From Sphingomonas taxi (lineage in GTDB: Bacteria; Pseudomonadota; Alphaproteobacteria; Sphingomonadales; Sphingomonadaceae): 64,000 bases of DNA. The notes beneath the pieces were generated by a model. The model was not told the origin of the DNA. It searched no databases and saw only the letters and a program-made list of their open reading frames with translations. Position numbers and translations under genes: made by a program. The DNA lies in NCBI GenBank assembly GCA_003240625.1, contig QFMX01000005.1, positions 186,001 to 250,000 on the forward strand, in the 5' to 3' direction. Of the stretch, positions 1 to 7,725 are shown piece after piece; position 1 is the stretch's first letter, and every line of letters begins with the position of its first letter.

Positions 1-941
1 GCGCGGCGCTGATCGGCAAGCCCGACCTCTGGATCCATCCGATCGCTGCTGCGACGCGCGGGCTCGAAGGCCATGACCTTGCCGAGATGGCTATCTGCGT
101 GTCGGCGGGGGCGAAGGCGGTCGGGACGGGCAAACACTGGATCGCGGACAGCGGCGTGATGCGGCGCGTGCTCGCCTATGCGCGCGATCTCGACGTGACG
201 GTCGTCGCGCATGCCGAGGATGGCGGGCTGACCGCTGGCGCCGTCGCGACCGAGGGCGAGACGGCGACGCGGCTCGGTCTGCCCGCCGCGCCTGCGGTGG
301 CCGAAGCGCTGGCCATCGCGCGCGACCTGATGCTCGCAGAGGATACCGGCGCGCGTCTCCATATCCGCCAGGTGACGACCGCGGCGGGGTTCGACCTGAT
401 CCGTGCGGCCAAGCGTCGCGGCGTCGCCGTCACCTGCGGGATCACGCCTGCCCACCTGCACCTGTCGGAGATCGCGGTCAGCGATTTCCGGTCGTTCGCG
501 CTGCTGTCCCCGCCTTTGCGTGCAGAGGGCGATCGACGGGCGGCACTGGACGCGATCGCCGACGGGACGATCGACGTGCTGTGTTCGGGACACGAGCCGC
601 GCGGGCCGGAGGAAAAGCGACTGCCGTTCACCGATTCGAGCAGCGGGATGGCGGGTGCGGAGACGTTGCTGCCGCTCGCGCTGATGCTGGTGCGCGACGA
701 GTTGCTGACGCTCGAACGCCTGTTCGCGCTGCTGGCGCGGAACCCGGCGCGGGTCCTGGGGCTCGATACGGGGACGCTGGAGGCGGGCAAGCCGGCCGAC
801 CTGATGCTATTCGACCAACAGGCGCCGTGGCAGATCGTCGGGGAAGAGTTCCTGGCCGAGGCGGGGAATACGCCGTTCGATGGCTTGCCGGTCCAGGGGC
901 GCGTGTTGCGGTTGTGGAAGGGTGGCCGCGAGGTTCGGTGA
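1..941 (+). CDS. Dihydroorotase-like protein (5' end outside window), probably non-catalytic
   Basis: Open from the window edge in frame 3; the N-terminus is missing. The protein has the amidohydrolase fold of class I dihydroorotase (pyrimidine synthesis), with a VVAHAED metal-binding strand and the C-terminal signature NPARVLGL...LEAGKPADLMLFD. Two segments that carry metal or catalytic residues in active enzymes look altered. The usual HVST-type segment reads LHIRQVTT, and the usual TDHAPH-type motif reads CSGHEPR, so its Asp is absent. Known biology: many bacteria encode an inactive dihydroorotase homologue (PyrX / PyrC') that serves as a structural partner of aspartate transcarbamoylase. 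This is probably such a protein; whether pyrB lies upstream cannot be seen here. Confidence 0.85.
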   Translation, partial: AALIGKPDLWIHPIAAATRGLEGHDLAEMAICVSAGAKAVGTGKHWIADSGVMRRVLAYARDLDVTVVAHAEDGGLTAGAVATEGETATRLGLPAAPAVAEALAIARDLMLAEDTGARLHIRQVTTAAGFDLIRAAKRRGVAVTCGITPAHLHLSEIAVSDFRSFALLSPPLRAEGDRRAALDAIADGTIDVLCSGHEPRGPEEKRLPFTDSSSGMAGAETLLPLALMLVRDELLTLERLFALLARNPARVLGLDTGTLEAGKPADLMLFDQQAPWQIVGEEFLAEAGNTPFDGLPVQGRVLRLWKGGREVR

Positions 942-1002
942 GAGGCCACATCGCAAAAGCTACATGCGCGCCACACAACTCACACACCAGACAACTCGCG
1001 CA

Positions 1003-1106
1003 CCACCCCGGCGAAGGCCGGGGCCCAATTGGCAAGGCTGGAGTAACGGCACGCAGCGCTCAGTTAACACCGTTTCCCAATTGGCCCCCGGCCTTCGCCG
1101 GGGTGG
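1003..1106. repeat. Dispersed palindromic repeat, family C (CCGGCGAAGGCCGG type)
   Basis: Two 30-bp arms, 1003-1032 and 1077-1106, are near-perfect reverse complements. Each holds an internal GCGAAGGC-type palindrome and ends in CCCAATTGG. Copies occur at 11357-11460 and 53049-53152. The element sits between convergent genes and may act as a transcript-end structure, but it has no T-tract. Confidence 0.85.
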
Positions 1107-1142
1107 TATAAAGGGCGATCCAGAAACGCTCGCTACGCGCCC

Positions 1143-2459
1143 TTACCGAGACGCCATCTGCATCCCGGGCTTGCGCAACCACTGCGCCATCGCGTCACCC
1201 GCACCCTGGCGGACGAAGCAGGCGCCGCCCTTGGCACGATACTGGCGACACATCGTGTCCGCCGCCGACCGGCTGAATCCGCCGACCGAGAGGCGGTAGA
1301 AGTCCTCGCCGTTCGCCTTGAACGTCATGCCGTTCGGCGAATGCCCAGCCAGCATCGCAAACCGGCGCGAGGCGCGGCCCCAGGCGTCCCTGGCCACGCC
1401 CGCGCTCTCGAACGCGCCGAGCTGGACATACCAACTCCCCGTCGCCGGTGCCTTCACTTCATAGGCCGCGGTCGCCATGCCGTGTCCGGTTGACGCGATG
1501 TTGGATCCAACCTTGATCGGACCATTTTCCGGGCGGAGCATTATCGTCGGCAGCGCCTGGACGACCTCTTGCTGCGGGCCGAACGACACTTTCGAGAACC
1601 CAGCAGCCTGCGCCGAGGCGACCTCGACCGGTACGGCGTTAGTCTGCGGAGCGACCGGCTCCACCGCCGCCAAGGCTTGCTCGGGAATACCCGTCGCCAC
1701 TGGTGCCGGAGCGTTCAGCGCCAGCGCGACCGGCTGGCCGGCATCCGCCACCGCCCGCACGCCAAGCAGGCTCGCCACCTGATCCGACGCGGTCGCCGGC
1801 TGTGCGAACAGCGCCCATTGCGCGAGCCGTGCGTCGACATCGGCCGGCGCCATGTCCGCCGCGGCGACCACGCGCGCCTCCTGCCAGCGGCCCGCCAGCG
1901 CGAAACTGAGTGCCAGATTCTGCCGGACCTTCGCATTCGTCTCGGGCGACCGCGCGACCTCGGTCAGCAGCGCGATCCCGCCCGCCGTATCCCCCGCCAG
2001 CGACAGGGCCAGCCCACGATCGGGCGCCGGGATGATCGCCGCATTCGCCGCCAGCGTCTGCCGGGCCGCCTGCCAATCGCCCGTCGCGACCTGCGCCAGC
2101 GCGAGGTTCAGCGCCGCCTTGCCGTTGGTCGGCGACAGCTGGAGCGTATCCGCGAACGCGTGCGAGGCCGACGTGAAACGGCCGCCCTGCAGATAGCTCT
2201 GGCCGAGCAGCATGCGGTATTCCGCCGACTGCGGCATCAGCGCGACCGCACCCTCCGCATAGCCGATCGCCACCGCCCCCTCGTGCCGGGCGAGCGCGGT
2301 CTGCGCCTTGCCGGCGTTGGTCGCGGCGCCCTTGGCCGCCAATGCACCGCTGCGGTCACTCGCGGAGGCCATACCACCGCCATTGGCCGCACAGCCGACC
2401 ATCGTACTGCCGAGCAGGAGGGCGGAGATGCCGCCGAGGAGAAGTGCGCGCGTGTTCAT
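1143..2459 (-). CDS. Lipoprotein with TPR-like region and C-terminal SPOR domain
   Basis: A 438-aa protein. The start at 2459 is chosen because it opens with a lipoprotein signal (MNTRALLLGG..., lipobox TMVGC with the Cys near residue 23); the frame continues upstream but is Arg-rich noise. Residues 40-240 form Ala-rich helical pairs resembling tetratricopeptide repeats. A Pro/Ala-rich linker follows, then a SPOR domain (about 350-430, starting GSWYVQLGAF). SPOR domains bind denuded septal peptidoglycan, so an envelope role at the division site is likely. It is the last gene of a three-gene unit with the ParA and small DNA-binding-like genes and lies 16 bp after the latter. The product may tether or read out the ParA system; that is inference. 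Confidence 0.85.
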   Translation of the reverse strand: MNTRALLLGGISALLLGSTMVGCAANGGGMASASDRSGALAAKGAATNAGKAQTALARHEGAVAIGYAEGAVALMPQSAEYRMLLGQSYLQGGRFTSASHAFADTLQLSPTNGKAALNLALAQVATGDWQAARQTLAANAAIIPAPDRGLALSLAGDTAGGIALLTEVARSPETNAKVRQNLALSFALAGRWQEARVVAAADMAPADVDARLAQWALFAQPATASDQVASLLGVRAVADAGQPVALALNAPAPVATGIPEQALAAVEPVAPQTNAVPVEVASAQAAGFSKVSFGPQQEVVQALPTIMLRPENGPIKVGSNIASTGHGMATAAYEVKAPATGSWYVQLGAFESAGVARDAWGRASRRFAMLAGHSPNGMTFKANGEDFYRLSVGGFSRSAADTMCRQYRAKGGACFVRQGAGDAMAQWLRKPGMQMASR

Positions 2460-2475
2460 CGGGATAATCCCTGTT

Positions 2476-2925
2476 TCAACGTTTTGACGTAGTCGGCGGC
2501 AGCTGCGCGACGAGCGCATCCACCTCCGGTACCGTGTGTAGAAAAGCGTCGAGCGCCTGCGTGACGAGCTGTTGCGACGAACGGCCGGTGACGGCACTCG
2601 CCAGCCGCAACCGGAGATGCCGGTCGGTATCGAGACGAAGCGTGAAGGCGGCTTTCGCCCCCCCGGTTTTGGCCAACGTCTCGCGCCCGATCCGCGTCAC
2701 GGTCGCCTTCGATACGGGTGCGACCGGCCGTTCGATCTCGACCTTCAGCGCTTCCCGCTCGACCAGCACCTGGGGCTGCGGACCGCCCATGTCGTTCCAG
2801 CCCAGATCGTCGAGCGCATCTGCTGGCGGGGCGTCGAGATCCTGCTGGCGCATCGCCGGGCGCGCGGTGCCCTTGCGCGCCAATAGCGAGGACGTGAGCG
2901 ACGGGAGTGATCCGGGCCGTGCCAT
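2476..2925 (-). CDS. Small protein with ribbon-helix-helix-like C-terminus, ParA partner candidate
   Basis: A 149-aa protein; the start at 2925 (MARPGSLPSL) lies 4 bp after the ParA stop codon. The N-terminal half is Pro/Ala-rich and probably disordered. The C-terminal part (about 95-145), with KAAFTLRLDTDRHLRLRLAS followed by two helices, resembles CopG/ribbon-helix-helix DNA-binding proteins: a short strand with alternating residues, then helix-turn-helix-like segments. Its place directly behind an orphan ParA and ahead of a SPOR lipoprotein suggests it is the ParA adaptor or centromere-binding partner. No ParB-type domain is visible. The family assignment is tentative. Confidence 0.7.
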   Translation of the reverse strand: MARPGSLPSLTSSLLARKGTARPAMRQQDLDAPPADALDDLGWNDMGGPQPQVLVEREALKVEIERPVAPVSKATVTRIGRETLAKTGGAKAAFTLRLDTDRHLRLRLASAVTGRSSQQLVTQALDAFLHTVPEVDALVAQLPPTTSKR

Positions 2926-2929
2926 GGCG

Positions 2930-3634
2930 TCAGCCGATGACCCGGCGGCCGAAGCCCCCAGCGACGGGACGCTGGCCGACCGCAGTCGGGACGCTGAACA
3001 CGGTACGGCGGAAATTTTTCTCGAGCCGGTCGCAGACATAGGTCCACAGCGCCTCGATCTCGGCGGTCGACTTGCTCCTGGGGTCGAGCTCCATGACCGT
3101 TCGGCCGTCGATCATCGAGACGGCGAAGTCGGTACGCTGGTGGACGATAACCGGCGCGACCGTCCCGTGCTGCGACAGCGCCAGCGTCGCGTCGGCGGTG
3201 ATCCGCGCTTTCGGCGTCGCTGCGTTGACGACGAAGATCAGCGGCTTGCCGGCGCGTGCGCACATGTCGACGGTGGCGCCGACCGCACGCAGATCGTGCG
3301 GGCTTGGTCGGGTCGGCACCACGATCAGTTCGGCGACCTGGATCACGCTCTGGATCGCCATCGTGATCGCGGGCGGGGTATCGATCATCGCCAGCTTGAA
3401 GCCCTGCTGGCGGAGAATCTCGAGATCGGCGGCGAGGCGCGACACGGTGGTCTGCGCGAAGGCGGGCTCCTCGGCGGTGCGTTCGTTCCACCAGTCAGAC
3501 AGCGAGCCCTGCGGATCGATGTCGATCAGCACCACCGGACCGTGGCCCGCACGCTCCGCCTGGACGGCGAGATGACCCGTCAAGGTCGTCTTCCCCGATC
3601 CTCCTTTCTGCGATGCGAACGCTAGAACGCGCAT
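2930..3634 (-). CDS. ParA/MinD-family P-loop ATPase
   Basis: A 234-aa ATPase. A deviant Walker A KGGSGKTT lies at residues 10-17, Walker A' DIDPQGSLSDWW near 38-49, and Walker B LAMIDTPP near 95-102. These are hallmarks of ParA proteins that form dynamic gradients on the nucleoid or membrane to position DNA or protein clusters. No N-terminal helix-turn-helix is present, so it is a short, type Ib-like ParA. The downstream partner is a small DNA-binding-like protein rather than ParB, and the third gene is a SPOR lipoprotein. That points to a cell-cycle or envelope positioning role more than chromosome partition. It is transcribed divergently from the SEL1-SPOR gene. Confidence 0.92.
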   Translation of the reverse strand: MRVLAFASQKGGSGKTTLTGHLAVQAERAGHGPVVLIDIDPQGSLSDWWNERTAEEPAFAQTTVSRLAADLEILRQQGFKLAMIDTPPAITMAIQSVIQVAELIVVPTRPSPHDLRAVGATVDMCARAGKPLIFVVNAATPKARITADATLALSQHGTVAPVIVHQRTDFAVSMIDGRTVMELDPRSKSTAEIEALWTYVCDRLEKNFRRTVFSVPTAVGQRPVAGGFGRRVIG

Positions 3635-3829
3635 AAGTCCCCGACCCCCGGTAATCGCGGATGGCGTGCCATGTGGACGTCTAAGAAGCGGTTAACGCAG
3701 CGTCATAATGGGTGGGGATCGAACGATATCGGCCGGAAAATACTGAATTGGCCGGAAAGCATCCGCGCGCCCTTTGCCTTGCGCGACGATCGGCGGCATG
3801 GTGGCGACGAGACGATATGAGGTAGAGCG
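3635..3829. promoter_or_regulatory. Divergent promoter region between ParA operon and SEL1-SPOR gene
   Basis: 195 bp separate two divergent starts and must carry promoters for both. A direct repeat GGCCGGAAA occurs twice about 20 bp apart (near 3749-3778). No convincing -35/-10 pair could be fixed by eye. Confidence 0.45.
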
Positions 3830-4849
3830 ATGACGGTTGGGCGTAAGCTTCTGGTGGGTGCGATCGCACTGAGCGGCGTGCTCGCCGCCGTCCCCGCTTA
3901 TGCCGATGTGAAGGCCGGCGTCGACGCCTGGGGCAAGGGCGATTACACGCGCGCCGTCGGCGAATGGCGGCCGCTCGCGATCGCCGGCGATCCCGACGCA
4001 CAGTTCAACCTCGCTCAGGCGTACAAGCTCGGCCGCGGCGTGCCGCTCGATCCCGGCCTTGCCGAGAGCTGGTTCCGCAAGGCGGCGCTCCAGGGGCATC
4101 TCCAGGCCGGCGACAATTACGGGCTCGCGCTGTTCCAGGCGGGAAAGAAGAACGACGCGCTGCCGTGGCTCGAGAAGTCCGCCGCACGTGGCGAGCCGCG
4201 CACGCAGCTGGTGCTGGGGACAATGCTGTTCAACGGCGACGGCGTGCCGCGCGATTTCCCCCGCGCCTATGCGCTGATGACGCGCGCGTCCGCATCCGGG
4301 TTGCAGTCCGCCTCGCAGACACTGGCGCAGATGGACCAGTATATCTCGCCCGCCGATCGCGAGAAGGGCACCGCGCTGGCACAGCAATATGCGTTGCAGG
4401 CGATGCCCGCCGCGCCGTCGCGCTCGACCGTCGGAGGGACCAGCGCGCGGGTCGACGTGCCGGCATCGCGGGTGGCCGAGACGCCGCGGCCTACCCGCCT
4501 GCCGCCGAGTTCGCCCCCTGCCCGCGTTCCCGCGCCGACGCGCGAGCCTGCGTCCACGCCGACGACCCCGAAATCGGCGCCGGTGAAGGCGGTTGCCGCG
4601 AAACCCGCACCAAAGCCCGCGCCCGTCAAGGCGACCGGGAAGTGGCGGGTGCAGCTCGGCGCGTTCCGCGACCAGGGCAATGCCGAGACGCAGTGGAACA
4701 CGGTGCGCGGCAGGCTTCGTGGTGCGCAGCCCTTCTATACGAAGGCGGGCAGCGTGACGCGGCTCCAGGCCGGCGGGTTCGCATCGAAGGCGGACGCGAC
4801 GCGCGCCTGCTCGGCCGCACGCGTGCCCTGCGTGGTCGTCGCGCCCTGA
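3830..4849 (+). CDS. Periplasmic SEL1-repeat protein with C-terminal SPOR domain
   Basis: A 339-aa protein with a cleavable signal peptide (cleavage likely after VPAYA, near residue 24). Residues 30-170 contain SEL1-type repeats (for example GDPDAQFNLAQAYKLGRGVP and LGTMLFNGDGVPRDFPRAYA). A long Pro/Ala/Thr-rich linker runs from 185 to 265. The last 75 residues, starting KWRVQLGAFRDQGNAETQW, form a SPOR domain. The architecture parallels the SPOR lipoprotein at 1143-2459 on the other side of the ParA genes, so this locus carries two septum-targeted SPOR proteins. The molecular role is not known; binding to septal peptidoglycan follows from the domain. Confidence 0.88.
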   Translation: MTVGRKLLVGAIALSGVLAAVPAYADVKAGVDAWGKGDYTRAVGEWRPLAIAGDPDAQFNLAQAYKLGRGVPLDPGLAESWFRKAALQGHLQAGDNYGLALFQAGKKNDALPWLEKSAARGEPRTQLVLGTMLFNGDGVPRDFPRAYALMTRASASGLQSASQTLAQMDQYISPADREKGTALAQQYALQAMPAAPSRSTVGGTSARVDVPASRVAETPRPTRLPPSSPPARVPAPTREPASTPTTPKSAPVKAVAAKPAPKPAPVKATGKWRVQLGAFRDQGNAETQWNTVRGRLRGAQPFYTKAGSVTRLQAGGFASKADATRACSAARVPCVVVAP

Positions 4850-4906
4850 CTTGATAGGCTCGAACGCGGCGATACGCATGACGATACTCGTGACGGGGAT
4901 GTGCGA

Positions 4907-5128
4907 ATGATCCTGCTAAGCTTGGCGCTGGTATCCGCGTCGCCGACCTGCACCGAGATCAGGCAGCAATGCCGTGCGTGCCCGACCGAGGGCAGCGTCA
5001 AGGGATGCTCGACGGTCGGCATCGCCTGCCAACCGACCCGCCGCATATGCGAACCCGCCGCGCCGACAAACATCGCGACCCGCCCGGCCCCCCGCCCGGA
5101 CCGGGGGGTGGACGAAAAACCCCGCTAA
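4907..5128 (+). CDS. Small Cys-rich exported protein, unknown function
   Basis: A 73-aa reading frame starting at the ATG at 4907 (a GTG lies 6 bp upstream). It opens with a short hydrophobic segment (MILLSLALVSASP) that could be a minimal signal peptide. Six cysteines follow in about 35 residues (CTEIRQQCRACPTEG, KGCSTVGIACQP, RICEP), then a Pro/Arg-rich tail. The spacing suggests disulfides in the periplasm. No family was recognised and the hydrophobic stretch is short, so this could be a chance frame. Confidence 0.4.
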   Translation: MILLSLALVSASPTCTEIRQQCRACPTEGSVKGCSTVGIACQPTRRICEPAAPTNIATRPAPRPDRGVDEKPR

Positions 5129-5228
5129 AACGGCGCCTCCTGCCTCTGCGCACGAGCAACATCGCGCGGCAGGGATCGAAATAGCCGGACCGGTCGTTTC
5201 GTTTCGACATCGACCGGGAGCTAGATGC

Positions 5229-5711
5229 ATGATTTCGAAGACCTTGGCGCTGGCATTTGCCGGCGCAACGCTGTTGGCCGCGTGTTCCGGCGAACAGCCT
5301 GTAACGACCAATACCGATATGATGACCGAAAACGGCGTGTCGCTGCGCAACCTTGCCGAAACCGACGTGGCCGTGCCCAAACCCGAGCAACTGACCGTCA
5401 AGGGGCGGCTGATCCCGACCCCGTCCGACCCGACCTCGCGCCATTTCCTGTTGCGCGAGCGCAAAGCCGTCGGCGGCACGATCATCGCGATCCTGCGCCA
5501 GGAGCATGCGGGTAAGATCGCCTATGCGCGGACCGAAACCGATTGCGCCAACCGCCTGTTCCACGTGCTGGGCGTCGGCCCGAACCGCGCGCTGGTCGAG
5601 ACCAACATCGCGCATGACGGCCCGCTGCGGCCGATCAAGGGTCTGCCGTTGCGTGAGGAACTGGCGACGTATGTGTGTGAGGCGAGCGGTACGCCGTTGG
5701 CGAAGGGCTGA
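5229..5711 (+). CDS. Small lipoprotein, unknown function
   Basis: A 160-aa protein starting at ATG 5229, where the lipoprotein signal begins (MISKTLALAFAGATLLAAC, lipid-modified Cys near residue 19). The frame runs further upstream but lacks signal character. The mature part has two Cys (ETDCANRLF and TYVCEASG) that could pair and a mixed alpha/beta pattern. No family was recognised. Start, signal and codon use are convincing for a real envelope protein. It is followed by a palindromic repeat and the convergent serB. Confidence 0.72.
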   Translation: MISKTLALAFAGATLLAACSGEQPVTTNTDMMTENGVSLRNLAETDVAVPKPEQLTVKGRLIPTPSDPTSRHFLLRERKAVGGTIIAILRQEHAGKIAYARTETDCANRLFHVLGVGPNRALVETNIAHDGPLRPIKGLPLREELATYVCEASGTPLAKG

Positions 5712-5723
5712 CCAACTTCTGCG

Positions 5724-5831
5724 CCCCTCCCTGGAAGGAAGGGGTTGGGGGTGGGTCGGCCCGCTCGAGTCACTCCAGTTCGGGTAATGCGGAAACCGAC
5801 CCACCCCCTGCCCCCCCCTTCCAGGGAGGGG
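5724..5831. repeat. Dispersed palindromic repeat, family A (CCCCTCCCTGGAAGG type)
   Basis: Inverted arms CCCCTCCCTGGAAGGAAGGG and the matching CCTTCCAGGGAGGGG flank a variable centre with GGGTGGGTCGG / CCGACCCACCC inner arms. Other copies are at 33254-33362, 40731-40840, 48612-48722 and inside a gene at 57713-57830. It lies between convergent genes. Confidence 0.85.
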
Positions 5832-5839
5832 TGAAGGCT

Positions 5840-6721
5840 CTAGTCCAGCACCCAGTCACGGCGTGCGATGCCTTGCGCATACAGCAGCACCGTCAGGTCG
5901 CCGTGATCCACACGTGCAGCCGCAGCCGCTGCGACGACCGGCTTGGCGTGATACGCCACCCCAAGTCCCGCCGCCTCGATCATCGCCAGATCGTTCGCGC
6001 CGTCGCCGACCGCGAGCGACCCCTCGACCGTGATCCCTAGCTCGGCAATCGCTGCGCGCAGCGTCGTCAGCTTCGTGTTCGAGCCGACGATCGGCTTGGT
6101 CACCGTCCCCGTCAGCACGCCGCCGTCGATCTCCAGCACGTTGGCGATTGCGCGATCGAAGCCGATCTGCTTTGCGACCGGCTCCGCGAAGCGGGTGAAA
6201 CCGCCCGATACCAGCACCGCCAACGCGCCCCGCGCGCGCATCGTCCGCACCAACGCCCTGGCGCCGGGCATGATCGTCACCCGCTCGGCAAGACAGCGTT
6301 CGATATCGCTCTCCGCCAAGCCCTTGAGCAACGCCACGCGCGCATCCAGCGCCGCCTCGAAATCGAGTTCGCCGCGCATGGCGCGTTCGGTGATTTCGGC
6401 GATCTGCGGTTTGATCCCGGCGTAATCGGCGAGTTCGTCGATGCACTCGACGGTGATCATGGTGGAGTCCATGTCGGCAACCAGCAGGTTCTTGGTCCTC
6501 GTAAGGCTGGACTGAACGACCACGTCCGCCCCGGCGAACGCGCCCTCTAGTGCAACGCGCGCCGCATCGGGCGCCATGCCGAAGATCAGGTCCGCTGCAT
6601 CGCCCTCGTCGATCCAGCCGCTCGCGCCCGGTGCGCAGCCAGCGTCGCGCAGGCGGTCCATCGCGGTCGAAATATCGCCTGCGGTCAGCGTGCCCGAGGC
6701 TATAACCGTTGCCGTGAACAT
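5840..6721 (-). CDS. serB: Phosphoserine phosphatase
   Basis: A 293-aa HAD-family enzyme that converts phosphoserine to serine, the last step of serine synthesis in the cytoplasm. The nucleophile motif VADMDSTMI lies near residues 81-89 (Asp83), with VSGGFTRFAEP and SLAVGDGANDLAMI as motifs II and III/IV. The first 75 residues form a regulatory ACT-like region. The start at 6721 (MFTATVIASG) fits the family's usual N-terminus; the frame extends upstream without likeness. Its start overlaps that of the divergent miaA by 8 bp. Confidence 0.95.
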   Translation of the reverse strand: MFTATVIASGTLTAGDISTAMDRLRDAGCAPGASGWIDEGDAADLIFGMAPDAARVALEGAFAGADVVVQSSLTRTKNLLVADMDSTMITVECIDELADYAGIKPQIAEITERAMRGELDFEAALDARVALLKGLAESDIERCLAERVTIMPGARALVRTMRARGALAVLVSGGFTRFAEPVAKQIGFDRAIANVLEIDGGVLTGTVTKPIVGSNTKLTTLRAAIAELGITVEGSLAVGDGANDLAMIEAAGLGVAYHAKPVVAAAAAARVDHGDLTVLLYAQGIARRDWVLD

Positions 6722-7643
6722 AGAAACTCTCCCGAAGGTCGCGCTCATCGCAGGGCCGACCGCGAGCGGCAAGTCCGCGCTCGCGCTCGCCATCGCCGCG
6801 CGCCACGACGGCGTCGTCATCAACGCGGACTCCGCGCAGGTCTACGCCGACCTCCGCATCCTCACCGCGCGTCCGTCGGCGAAGGAAGAGGCGAGCGCCC
6901 CGCACCGCCTGTTCGGCCATGTCGACGCCGCCGATGCGACCTACTCCGCCGCACGCTGGGCCGCCGAGGCGACGCAGGCGATCCGTGACACACTCGCTGA
7001 CGGCAGGCTTCCGATCCTGGTCGGTGGCACCGGGCTTTATGTCCGCACCTTGCTCAATGGCATCGCCCCCGTCCCCGCCATCGACCCGGCCCTCCGCGAG
7101 CAAGTCCGCGCCCTCCCTGTCGCGGAGGCCCACGCGGCGCTCGAGCACCTTGACCCGCAGGCGGCCGTCAAGCTTAACGCTGCCGACACCACGCGCGTCG
7201 CCCGCGCGCTCGAAGTCGTTCGTGGCACCGGCCGCACGCTCGCCGACTGGCAGACCGAGAAGGTCGGCGGGATCGGCGACACGATCGACGTCCGCGCGCT
7301 GATCCTGATCCCCGACCGCGACTGGCTCAACGCGCGCATCGACCAGCGTTTCGCCGAGATGGCCGACACCAGCCGCGACGAGATCACCGCGCTGCTCGAC
7401 CGCACCGATATCCCGCAGGACGCCCCGATCCGCCGCGCGATCGGCGTTCCCGAGATCGCCGCACTCGTCCGCGGCGAGACCTCGAAACCCGACGCCATCG
7501 CCGCCGGATCGCTTGCCACGCGGCGCTATGCCAAGCGCCAATATACGTGGCTTCGACATCAGCCGCCGCCCGACTGGACCCGCACCGAAGCGCTCGACCT
7601 ACCAACGCGCCTGCAGCAATTTGAAACTATATTGCTCAAATGA
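6714..7643 (+). CDS. miaA: tRNA dimethylallyltransferase
   Basis: A 309-aa enzyme that transfers the dimethylallyl group to A37 of tRNAs reading UNN codons. Walker A GPTASGKS lies at residues 14-21, followed by INADSAQVYADL and GGTGLYVRTLL, all typical of MiaA. The only plausible start is GTG at 6714, since no ATG occurs before the P-loop. This start lies inside the first codons of the divergent serB, so each gene's promoter must lie within the other's coding region. The stop TGA is followed after about 80 bp by ilvB. Confidence 0.95.
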   Translation: MNIETLPKVALIAGPTASGKSALALAIAARHDGVVINADSAQVYADLRILTARPSAKEEASAPHRLFGHVDAADATYSAARWAAEATQAIRDTLADGRLPILVGGTGLYVRTLLNGIAPVPAIDPALREQVRALPVAEAHAALEHLDPQAAVKLNAADTTRVARALEVVRGTGRTLADWQTEKVGGIGDTIDVRALILIPDRDWLNARIDQRFAEMADTSRDEITALLDRTDIPQDAPIRRAIGVPEIAALVRGETSKPDAIAAGSLATRRYAKRQYTWLRHQPPPDWTRTEALDLPTRLQQFETILLK

Positions 7644-7684
7644 TGTTTGACACGCATCTTTTATATCGGTAGCCGGCCCCTCCA

Positions 7685-7709
7685 CGAGACGCTAAAGGCA
7701 GCGGTCTCG
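7685..7709 (+). promoter_or_regulatory. Stem-loop in the ilvB 5' leader
   Basis: CGAGACGCT and AGCGGTCTCG form a stem (one bulge) around AAAGGC, ending just before the Shine-Dalgarno-like AAAGGA at 7711 and the ilvB ATG at 7726. It could affect ilvB translation. No leucine/valine-rich leader peptide was found here. Confidence 0.35.
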
Positions 7710-7725
7710 CAAAGGATGATATGCA

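Noticed and set aside
5856..7559. A 567-codon minus-strand frame spanning miaA and serB.
   Set aside because: It runs antisense to miaA and in another frame of serB, has no recognisable domain and is Arg/Gly-rich.
7640..7672. A 10-codon ORF (MMFDTHLLYR) before ilvB as a possible branched-chain leader peptide.
   Set aside because: Only two Leu and no Val or Ile codons, no ribosome site, and no following terminator/antiterminator pair.
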